This document shows, one piece after another, positions 1 to 5,798 of a DNA stretch of 64,000 nucleotides (position 1 is its first letter; every line of letters starts with the position of its first letter). The position numbers were made by a program, and so were the translations under genes. A model generated the notes under the pieces. The model was not told where the DNA came from. It saw only the letters and a program-made list of their open reading frames with translations, and did no database searches. This stretch comes from Oscillospiraceae bacterium (GTDB lineage: Bacteria > Bacillota > Clostridia > Oscillospirales > Oscillospiraceae), in NCBI GenBank assembly GCA_009780435.1, contig WRAB01000010.1, forward strand, positions 22,263 through 86,262, read 5' to 3'.

Positions 1-12
1 TGTATAGACCAT
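1..12 (-). CDS. 5' end of an unidentified gene running off the left edge
   Basis: Only four codons (M-V-Y-T) lie inside the window. The start is supported by an excellent ribosome site, AGGAGGT on the minus strand at 22-28, ten bases upstream of the ATG. It lies downstream of, and on the same strand as, the exporter permease, but the terminator at 35-66 separates them, so it is probably a separate or weakly read-through unit. No function can be assigned. Confidence 0.5.
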
Positions 13-34
13 GATAACCGACCTCCTTGAAAAG

Positions 35-66
35 ACGAAACTCTCCTGTAATCAGGAGAGTTTCGT
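35..66. terminator. Intrinsic terminator after the exporter operon
   Basis: A perfect inverted repeat with 14-base arms (ACGAAACTCTCCTG and its complement) and a four-base loop begins right after the stop codon of the permease gene. Minus-strand RNA leaves the hairpin in CTTTTC; plus-strand RNA leaves in TTGTTTT. Confidence 0.75.
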
Positions 67-70
67 TGTT

Positions 71-1252
71 TTATCCCTCGTATCGAAGTGCCTCAATGGG
101 CTTTTTCCGTGCCGCTTGATTGGCCGGGGATAGCCCGAATATGAGCCCGATGAATATTGAGAACACAATCGAAAGTATCACGACCCCCGGTGATAGATGG
201 AAACTCATCAAATGCCCAAACAACGCCGTGGCCACTTGAAGGACAATCCAAGACGCCGCTACACCGATGAGACATCCAATGAGGCAGATCGTCAGGGCCT
301 CAATGAGAAATTGCAACATAATACTCCGCCGACTGGCTCCAATGGCCTTGCGGACGCCAATTTCTTTTGTCCGCTCGGTGACAGATACCATCATAATGTT
401 CATGATCCCAATACCACCCACCACAAGGCTGATGACCGCAACGCCGCCCATGAGAATTGCTAACAAATTGGTGATCTCGCTCATCACCTCTCCCACGAGG
501 GCTTGGTTGAATAGGTCGAATGCGTCCTCGTCCCGGCGGAAGCGGTTTAAGAGCATCTCGTCTATGGCAACCTCGGCGGCGTACATGTCGGTACCGGAGG
601 CAGATACCAACATGGTGGTCACGGCACTGGATAGCGTGTCAGACATCCGCACCGCTGTGGTGTAGGGGATATAGACGGTGTAGCCCGGCATAAACAGGCT
701 GATAAAAGTCTCTTGGTCTGCAAGGACACCTACAATGAGAAAGGGCCTGCCCTCTAGGAGGATTTCTGCTCCCACCACATTGGGCGTACCGAAGAGTTCC
801 TCGGCCGCGCTTTCGGCGATGACGGCAACGTGGGTGTTATTCGTTACATCAGAGGTGCGGAGAAATCGACCGGATATCAACTCCAGATTTGAGATATCAG
901 CATAGCTTGGTGTCGTACCGGTAACGGTCGCCTGTCCGCTCTCGTCCCCGAATCGAGCGGTAGTGGATATCTGGTTAATGGGCGCCACTTCCCCAATGTC
1001 TGCGTGGGCAGTGAAGGAAGATAGTTCATCCAATCGTAGAGGCCGTCCACCATCATCTGTGATGGTGATCCGGATCTGGTCGGTGCCGAGGCCTTCCACC
1101 TGCTCTGTCACCGCATCCCCGGCGCTGGTGACGAGACTGACCAATACCACCAGGGCCAAAACGCCCACAATGATGCCAAGCATGGTGAGAAACGCCCGCA
1201 TCCGATTGGCGGCGATGGCTTTCATCGCCATTTTTATGCATTGCCATAGCAT
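71..1252 (-). CDS. MacB-like ABC transporter permease
   Basis: Integral-membrane subunit of a MacB/FtsX-type (type VII) ABC transporter, 393 residues. One N-terminal membrane helix lies at about residues 22-44, followed by a large extracytoplasmic MacB_PCD-like domain to about residue 255, then three helices near 263-291, 318-342 and 353-378. The cytoplasmic motif ERTKEIGVRKAIGAS after the second helix is typical of the family. The ATG follows GGAGGTGG and starts four bases after the ATPase stop, so the two are translationally linked. With the adaptor and ATPase it forms a three-gene export unit. Family members move peptides, siderophores or antibiotics by mechanotransmission. The substrate is not shown by the sequence, but the small-peptide genes upstream are the obvious candidates. 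Confidence 0.93.
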   Translation of the reverse strand: MLWQCIKMAMKAIAANRMRAFLTMLGIIVGVLALVVLVSLVTSAGDAVTEQVEGLGTDQIRITITDDGGRPLRLDELSSFTAHADIGEVAPINQISTTARFGDESGQATVTGTTPSYADISNLELISGRFLRTSDVTNNTHVAVIAESAAEELFGTPNVVGAEILLEGRPFLIVGVLADQETFISLFMPGYTVYIPYTTAVRMSDTLSSAVTTMLVSASGTDMYAAEVAIDEMLLNRFRRDEDAFDLFNQALVGEVMSEITNLLAILMGGVAVISLVVGGIGIMNIMMVSVTERTKEIGVRKAIGASRRSIMLQFLIEALTICLIGCLIGVAASWIVLQVATALFGHLMSFHLSPGVVILSIVFSIFIGLIFGLSPANQAARKKPIEALRYEG

Positions 1253-1256
1253 AGAG

Positions 1257-1925
1257 TTACGCCACCTCCTGCACGCGGCCGTCTAATATCCGGATCCGCC
1301 GCGGGGCTTGGTCGGCCACACTTTGGTCGTGGGTGATGACCACAATCGTGTTGCCCTCGGCGTGGAGACGGTGGAACAGGGACATAATCTCTTTGCCTGT
1401 ACGAGAATCCAAATTTCCTGTGGGTTCGTCAGCTAACAGCAAGCTGGGCTTTGCGGCCAGCGCCCGGGCGATGGCTACCCGCTGTTGTTGCCCGCCGGAG
1501 AGTTCAGTCGGCTTGTGACTTTTTCGATCAGAGAGTTCGACTAAATCCAGCATCTCTGCCACCCGCTGTCTGCGCGCACGCATGGAGAGCCGCTGGTAAA
1601 TGAGGGGTAACTCCACATTTTCCTCCGCCGTCATCCGGGAGAGGAGGTTGAAGTTTTGAAAAATAAACCCGATCTTGTGGTTGCGAATCCGGGCGAGTTC
1701 ATCCTCGGAGTAGCGCTCAATCCGTTGGCCGTCTAACTCGTAAACGCCGCTGTCCGCCGTGTCAAGGCAGCCCACAATATTCATCAATGTACTCTTCCCA
1801 CTGCCGGAAGGGCCGATGATGGCGACAAACTCGCCCTGTGCGATGCGGAGGCTGGCCCCGTCCAGGGCGCGCACCTCCTCATCACCGATGCGGTAGATTT
1901 TAGTGACTTGTTCTAGGGTGATCAT
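1257..1925 (-). CDS. MacB/LolD-type ABC transporter ATP-binding protein
   Basis: Cytoplasmic nucleotide-binding subunit of the exporter, 222 residues, the normal length for stand-alone MacB/LolD ATPases. Walker A is GPSGSGKST near residue 38, the signature [15 protein letters not shown] near 142, and Walker [10 protein letters not shown] near 160, with the switch histidine in VVITHDQ. The ATG overlaps the stop of the adaptor gene by four bases (ATGA), and the permease follows after four bases, so the three are co-translated. It powers the neighbouring permease and has no fused membrane domain, unlike Gram-negative MacB. Confidence 0.95.
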   Translation of the reverse strand: MITLEQVTKIYRIGDEEVRALDGASLRIAQGEFVAIIGPSGSGKSTLMNIVGCLDTADSGVYELDGQRIERYSEDELARIRNHKIGFIFQNFNLLSRMTAEENVELPLIYQRLSMRARRQRVAEMLDLVELSDRKSHKPTELSGGQQQRVAIARALAAKPSLLLADEPTGNLDSRTGKEIMSLFHRLHAEGNTIVVITHDQSVADQAPRRIRILDGRVQEVA

Positions 1926-4006
1926 ACATCGCCCTCAGCGGGAACCATCCCGAAGTTGGGCCAGCGCGGGGCATTGAGAACCGTGTAATATACCGTATCT
2001 CCGGCTGTGAGCCCTGCAATAATCTCTACATATACCCCGTCAGATAGGCCAGTCTGTACGTCCACTGGATCTGTCGGCACGTTGCCTTCTTGACCGGTGT
2101 AGACAAATACCCGCGGACCCTCTTCCTGCAATGCCTCAGCGGGAATCAGCAGAATATCGTAGGCTCTATCCGTAGTAATCACGGCAGAGGCGCTCATACC
2201 GGGCAACATCTGGTCGGTCCGGGGCAGAGAAATTTCTACGGTGTACCGGGCGCCGCCGCCGGTGGCGACACCGGCTGTGTTAATACGGGAAATTTCACCC
2301 TCGAACGTCTCCCCGAGCACGGCGTCTAGGGTCACTTCCGCTTGTTGACCGGTGGATAGACTTAAAATATCCCGCTCATCCACCGACACGGTGAGACGCA
2401 TGGTGTATGCCCGTGAGATGGAAAATGCGGTGAATTGGTTGGCAGTAGCAGCGTCCATCCCTGGGAACCCGGGGGCGTCCATATCCATATCCGGCATGGC
2501 AAACCCGGGCATACTGCCGCCAAAGCTGGGCATAGAAAACCCGGGCATATTGGGCATCCCCGGAACGTGGGGCATACCGGGACCACCCGGAATTTCAAGG
2601 CCCGGTGGTAGCGGAGTTGGCTCCGGAGTTTGCCCTGGAGTCGGCTCCGGAGTTTGCCCTGGAGTTGGCACCGGAGTTGGTGTCGGGGTTGGTGGTGGCG
2701 TCGGAGTTGGCGTGGGTTCGGGCGTAGGCGCAGCCGCTGTCTGCGGGAACGCCACGGTGATAGCCATGCGTGTCCACGAATCGGTCTGTACGCCGACAAT
2801 GGAAGCGCCCGTCGCGGGGAACCCTTGGGACTCCAACCCATTCAACACTGCCTGCCCGAATGCAAAACCACTGTTTGCCGTGAGCACAACCATGGCGCGG
2901 TAGACGGTGCTATGTCCAAATGTCGAGTCGGCAGGCTGCCACTGGACGGTGCCGGTAAAGCCGGTCCCGCTTACGCTCCGCTGGGGTGTCCTACCGGGGG
3001 ACGGCGCGGCGAGAGACAAGCCAGATAGGCTTGTAATCACAGTGGTTTCCGTCTCCGCCGGGACAACTTGATCAGACAGGCGCACGACACTGGACGTTTC
3101 CGATGCCGCAGTGGTCCGATTGGACAGGCGCACGACGCCGGGCGCATCTGAGCTCTCGCTTGGCGTGTGATTCATGAACCCGAACATACCGCCGGGAACC
3201 CCCGCCGGGAAGCCACCGCCCGCCGGAGGTGCGCCGCCGGCGTTCGCAGAACTGTCCCCAATGGCTACGCCTTGCACAATCCCGTCAAACTCTGCGATTA
3301 GTTCCCCAGTCTCTGCCAGGGCCAACAAGGTGCGTAGTGTCTCTACCAACTCCGCCCGTTCGGCCACCATGGCACGATAAGCGGAGGATACGTCTAGCTC
3401 TGTCAACGTGAATAGGGTCGCGCCGGCGCGCACACTGTCCCCCTCTTGCACGTGAACCCGAGAAATGGTGCCGGAGGTCCCGGTAACTTCCATGGTTTCG
3501 CCGCCGTCAAGCGCGAGGGTGAGCAATGCGCCATGGGCCAGCATCGTGTCGGTGACCGAATCGTCTACCTCGGCGAAAATGGACTCTACTCGCCCGGCCA
3601 CCCGGGTCGTGATGGTGGCGTTCGCGCTATCTCGTCGGGCGGTTTCGATTTCGCCGTCTAACTCGTCTAACTCTTCGTAGATATCGGCCAAACGGCTCTG
3701 GACGGAGCCGAGATCAAACACCGCCAACACGTCGCCTGCGGATACGAGATCTCCGGACTCTACAAAGACCTCTTGTGCCGTGAGGCCCGTGGGAATCATC
3801 ACTGCTTCTCCGCCTTCGGTCTCCAGGTTCCCTGTCCCCGTTACCGTAGTGGCGATCTCGCCTGGGACGACCTCTACTGACCGTAAGCTCTCTTGTCCCA
3901 AGGCCACATTCGCCGGGCCGGGCAAGAACAAAACGATCAGAAAAATGATAGCCAGAATCCCCAAGATAATGAAGAGGCCTCGGCGCTTCTTTAAAATATG
4001 TATCAT
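1922..4006 (-). CDS. MacA/HlyD-like adaptor with an inserted Ig-like and Met/Pro-rich segment
   Basis: Membrane-fusion-type adaptor of the exporter, 694 residues when begun at the ATG at 4006, which has AGGAGGA upstream; the frame stays open further upstream, but that part has no ribosome site. A membrane anchor lies at about residues 11-30. Lipoyl/barrel segments follow (VFVESGDLVSAGDVLAVFD; VHVQEGDSVRAGATLFTL), with a C-terminal barrel and membrane-proximal domain at about 544-694. Between them sit an Ig-like domain of the kind found in S-layer proteins (about 345-424), a Pro/Thr linker with TPEPTPTP repeats (about 427-468), and a stretch rich in Met, Gly, Pro and Phe (about 469-519). The usual MacA is about 370-400 residues, so this one is greatly enlarged. 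It should bridge the permease to the cell wall or to a substrate. Confidence 0.85.
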   Translation of the reverse strand: MIHILKKRRGLFIILGILAIIFLIVLFLPGPANVALGQESLRSVEVVPGEIATTVTGTGNLETEGGEAVMIPTGLTAQEVFVESGDLVSAGDVLAVFDLGSVQSRLADIYEELDELDGEIETARRDSANATITTRVAGRVESIFAEVDDSVTDTMLAHGALLTLALDGGETMEVTGTSGTISRVHVQEGDSVRAGATLFTLTELDVSSAYRAMVAERAELVETLRTLLALAETGELIAEFDGIVQGVAIGDSSANAGGAPPAGGGFPAGVPGGMFGFMNHTPSESSDAPGVVRLSNRTTAASETSSVVRLSDQVVPAETETTVITSLSGLSLAAPSPGRTPQRSVSGTGFTGTVQWQPADSTFGHSTVYRAMVVLTANSGFAFGQAVLNGLESQGFPATGASIVGVQTDSWTRMAITVAFPQTAAAPTPEPTPTPTPPPTPTPTPVPTPGQTPEPTPGQTPEPTPLPPGLEIPGGPGMPHVPGMPNMPGFSMPSFGGSMPGFAMPDMDMDAPGFPGMDAATANQFTAFSISRAYTMRLTVSVDERDILSLSTGQQAEVTLDAVLGETFEGEISRINTAGVATGGGARYTVEISLPRTDQMLPGMSASAVITTDRAYDILLIPAEALQEEGPRVFVYTGQEGNVPTDPVDVQTGLSDGVYVEIIAGLTAGDTVYYTVLNAPRWPNFGMVPAEGDV

Positions 4007-4014
4007 ATCAAATA

Positions 4015-4052
4015 TCCTCCTAAGAAAAACAACGCTATGGTTTAGTATATCA
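4015..4052 (-). promoter_or_regulatory. Extended -10 promoter and ribosome site of the exporter operon
   Basis: On the minus strand TGATATACT (4044-4052) is an extended -10 element about 40 bases before the adaptor ATG. No good -35 is visible. AGGAGGA at 4014-4020 is the ribosome site that fixes the start at 4006. Read-through from the peptide genes upstream is also possible, because no clear terminator with a T-run separates them. Confidence 0.5.
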
Positions 4053-4204
4053 GTTTGTTGTGAACAGGCCATGAACAATAACATATTTATGACCGTTTTT
4101 AGTCATTCTATCACAAAAACGTAAAAGAAGCAACCATTTTCCACCGCCACGCAGGGCAGAAAAAAGACGTTTCATTACAATTTATGTTACATTCTATTTT
4201 TTGA

Positions 4205-4233
4205 TTGACAAACTCCAAGACAGGGCGTATACT
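4205..4233 (+). promoter_or_regulatory. Strong plus-strand promoter opposing the peptide cassette
   Basis: TTGACA at 4205-4210, a 17-base spacer and TATACT at 4228-4233 make a near-consensus sigma-A promoter pointing rightward, against the minus-strand peptide genes and exporter. A perfect 20-base AT-rich palindrome follows at 4264-4283 and could be an operator. There is no convincing gene in its path, so an antisense or regulatory RNA is one possibility. Confidence 0.55.
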
Positions 4234-4372
4234 TCACATAAATTAAAAGTTAATTAATGGCTTTAATTATTAATTAATAATTAGCTGCAACTGATCCAAT
4301 TGCGGCGAAACGCGCCGAAAAGGCGGGTGCGTTGCACTTGGAAATACCTCTGTATGATGCGCAATCGAAAAA

Positions 4373-4402
4373 CGGCGATTCTTTTTTCAAAAAATCACCG
4401 CC
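4373..4402. repeat. Third, imperfect copy of the cassette hairpin
   Basis: This stem with T-run/A-run inner halves (GGCGATT to the left, AATCACCGCC to the right) closely resembles the hairpins at 4621-4655 and 5004-5039 that follow the M-L-G peptides. It marks the 3' end of a third, decayed copy of the cassette. The 4403-4490 stretch between it and the 19-residue peptide has a GGAGGAG site on the minus strand but no ATG start. Confidence 0.5.
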
Positions 4403-4490
4403 TTACGAAACCGTAATTGAAGCGTATGAGACACACGTTCAAGCTCTCCCTCAATGTAAAAAGCTCGGGTGTAATTCTCCTCCGGCTTGA

Positions 4491-4550
4491 TTAACGACTA
4501 AAAATACGGTCAAAAATGGATAGAAGAAAGCGTCTTAGAAAATCAAACAT
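4491..4550 (-). CDS. 19-residue cationic amphipathic peptide (cassette copy 3)
   Basis: Reads MFDFLRRFLLSIFDRIFSR, with four Arg, two Asp and hydrophobic residues spaced so that a helix would be amphipathic. GGAGGTGG stands seven bases before the ATG. The 5' flank (ATTCACTTT, CTATTTT, A-run, GGAGGTG, AAA, ATGTTTG) matches the flank of the MFGAG peptide at 4825-4929, so this is positionally the third member of that family with a diverged coding part. It resembles short membrane-active peptides such as phenol-soluble modulins only in general character. Function unknown; expression is inferred from the ribosome site and position. Confidence 0.55.
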   Translation of the reverse strand: MFDFLRRFLLSIFDRIFSR

Positions 4551-4591
4551 GTTTGCCACCTCCGGGATAATTTTAAAAATAGAAAAGTGAA

Positions 4592-4655
4592 TGCCAAATG
4601 AAACATCTATTTGGCAATATAAGCGGTGACTCTTTTTTTCAAAAAATCACCGCTT
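4592..4655. repeat. Paired hairpins after peptide gene MLG-2
   Basis: Two stem-loops stand in series on the transcript of the peptide cassette. The first, 4621-4655, has perfect nine-base arms AAGCGGTGA/TCACCGCTT plus inner T/A runs. The second, 4592-4616, has arms TGCCAAAT/ATTTGGCA. The same pair, less perfect, follows the other MLG peptide at 4974-5039. They may be attenuating terminators or stabilisers of 3' ends. Confidence 0.65.
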
Positions 4656-4673
4656 ATACTACGTGATAAAAAC

Positions 4674-4763
4674 TTAAGAGATAAAGAGGAAAAATGAAGC
4701 AACACCTGTCATCAGTGCTGACCAAGTCAGGCCAATCCACGTAAGAAATCCAGATCCTAACAT
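4674..4763 (-). CDS. Small hydrophobic peptide MLG-2, 29 residues
   Basis: Begins M-L-G-S-G-F-L-T-W and ends FFLFIS. It has no charged side chain, two Trp and one predicted membrane-spanning stretch over nearly its whole length. It differs from the peptide at 5058-5147 at only two residues (Ser/Thr at 4, Ile/Val at 10). The ATG follows GGAAGGACTGCAATT. Stop-proximal sequence and the following hairpins are shared with the sister gene, showing tandem duplication. No leader or signal peptide is visible, as in leaderless class II bacteriocins and type I toxins; either role is inference. Confidence 0.75.
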   Translation of the reverse strand: MLGSGFLTWIGLTWSALMTGVASFFLFIS

Positions 4764-4824
4764 AATTGCAGTCCTTCCTTTCTTATATATTTTACGTTCT
4801 TCAAACAAAAGATCGCATTATTAA

Positions 4825-4929
4825 TTAGTTGCCAACGAGATTTCCAAGAAAGCTGTTGATAAAACCAGTAACAACTGCAAACCCCTGGAACATACCTGTA
4901 AGCCACATACCTACACCAGCACCAAACAT
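4825..4929 (-). CDS. Small hydrophobic peptide MFG-2, 34 residues
   Basis: Begins M-F-G-A-G-V-G-M-W and ends FLGNLVGN. It is glycine-rich, without charged residues, with a single hydrophobic segment. GGGAGGTG lies nine bases before the ATG. It shares the M-F-G-A-G start and 5' flank with the peptide at 5268-5369 and is followed 61 bases later by MLG-2, repeating the order seen upstream (MFG then MLG). The pairing suggests two-peptide units. There is no database family I can name with confidence. Confidence 0.75.
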   Translation of the reverse strand: MFGAGVGMWLTGMFQGFAVVTGFINSFLGNLVGN

Positions 4930-4973
4930 ATCTTTGCACCTCCCGTTAGAATATTTTTGAAAATAGCAAAGTG

Positions 4974-5039
4974 AATGCCGAACAGGGCATTAGCTTTGTC
5001 GTAAAGCAGTTATTCTTTATTTTCAAAAAATCACCGCTT
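4974..5039. repeat. Paired hairpins after peptide gene MLG-1
   Basis: Less perfect counterpart of 4592-4655. One stem (AATGCC/GGCATT) lies at 4974-4991 and a T/A-run stem ending in TCACCGCTT at about 5004-5039. The copies and the intervening sequence align with those after MLG-2, so the repeat unit includes peptide genes and hairpins, with a period of about 380-440 bases. Confidence 0.6.
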
Positions 5040-5057
5040 TTACTACGTGATAAAAAC

Positions 5058-5147
5058 TTAAGAGATAAAGAGGAAAAATGAAGCAACACCTGTCATCAGT
5101 GCTGACCAAGTCAGGCCAACCCATGTAAGAAATCCAGTTCCTAGCAT
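5058..5147 (-). CDS. Small hydrophobic peptide MLG-1, 29 residues
   Basis: Begins M-L-G-T-G-F-L-T-W and ends FFLFIS; uncharged, two Trp, strongly hydrophobic. AAAGGAGAACTGCAATT precedes the ATG. It is nearly identical to the gene at 4674-4763 at both protein and DNA level, including the 3' flank, so duplication was recent or selection is strong. The substitutions are conservative (Thr for Ser, Val for Ile), which argues for a real, selected peptide rather than random open frames. Confidence 0.75.
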   Translation of the reverse strand: MLGTGFLTWVGLTWSALMTGVASFFLFIS

Positions 5148-5267
5148 AATTGCAGTTCTCCTTTCCTGTATACTGTTGCCCTTCAAAACAATTGAAACTT
5201 ACTGGGGACACCTTCTCAAGCTTCAACGCAATTAAAGCGCCATGCGTACGCGTTTACGTGTTTTTGA

Positions 5268-5369
5268 TTAGCCGCCGAACCCGCCGAGAATGGCCTGGAA
5301 CATTGCGCCAATGCTGGCAAAAACCGAAAAACCTCTTACGATCCAAGAACCTGTGCCTGCACCAAACAT
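5268..5369 (-). CDS. Small hydrophobic peptide MFG-1, 33 residues
   Basis: Begins M-F-G-A-G-T-G-S-W and ends LGGFGG, with one Arg as the only charged residue. The ATG follows ATGGAGGTACGACTAA. It is the first gene of the cassette behind the promoter at 5494-5522. It shares its start motif with MFG-2, but the rest has diverged (aromatic and Gly-rich). The C-terminal Gly-Gly ends the peptide itself; it is not a double-glycine leader site, because nothing follows it. Confidence 0.75.
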   Translation of the reverse strand: MFGAGTGSWIVRGFSVFASIGAMFQAILGGFGG

Positions 5370-5438
5370 TTAGTCGTACCTCCATAATAATTTTTTTGAA
5401 ATAACATAATTATATAAGTTTAATGCCCAACAAATCAC

Positions 5439-5522
5439 GTGTCCCTATGATAAGAATTACTTAATTCGATAGGACACTAAACTTTTGCTACTCATATTAC
5501 ACTTCTTTTTTCCTAATGTCAA
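5439..5522 (-). promoter_or_regulatory. Promoter and 5' leader hairpin of the peptide cassette
   Basis: On the minus strand TTGACA (5517-5522), 17 bases, TAATAT (5494-5499) is a near-perfect sigma-A promoter about 125 bases ahead of the first peptide gene. Just inside the predicted transcript lies a long inverted repeat, 5439-5477 (GTGTCCCTAT ... ATAGGACAC, inner GAATTA/TAATTC). It could be an operator or an RNA stem. Further left, 5570-5700 is AT-rich and empty except for the palindrome at 5660-5679. Confidence 0.7.
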
Positions 5523-5659
5523 CCATTTTCTCTAAATTTTTTGCTGTTTTTCAATGCTATAATGCTCTGAAAACATCATAACATTCATATATAGCATTAT
5601 ATGTAAAAAATAACGATACAATATAAAACTATACAAAAATTATAAAGTTTCTTGAAATT

Positions 5660-5732
5660 GGTACAATTTCTATTGTACCCTCGCATTTTTCAGTGTTGAA
5701 AATGTTGACATTGGTTTTTTTTGTGTTAAAAT
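5660..5732 (+). promoter_or_regulatory. Promoter and palindrome ahead of the first SLH gene
   Basis: TTGACA (5705-5710), 16 bases, TAAAAT (5727-5732) precede the SLH gene by about 65 bases. An inverted repeat GGTACAA/TTGTACC at 5660-5679 sits about 25 bases upstream of the -35 and may bind a regulator. Confidence 0.55.
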
Positions 5733-5798
5733 AATCTTTAATAAACTACATGGCAATACGATAGCAGTACGTAGTAGCAAAGGAGAATATATTTTAAC

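Noticed and set aside
4284..4490. Plus-strand open frame of about 66 codons after the promoter at 4205
   Set aside because: It has no ATG and covers DNA that aligns with the decayed third peptide cassette and its hairpin, so it is probably not coding.
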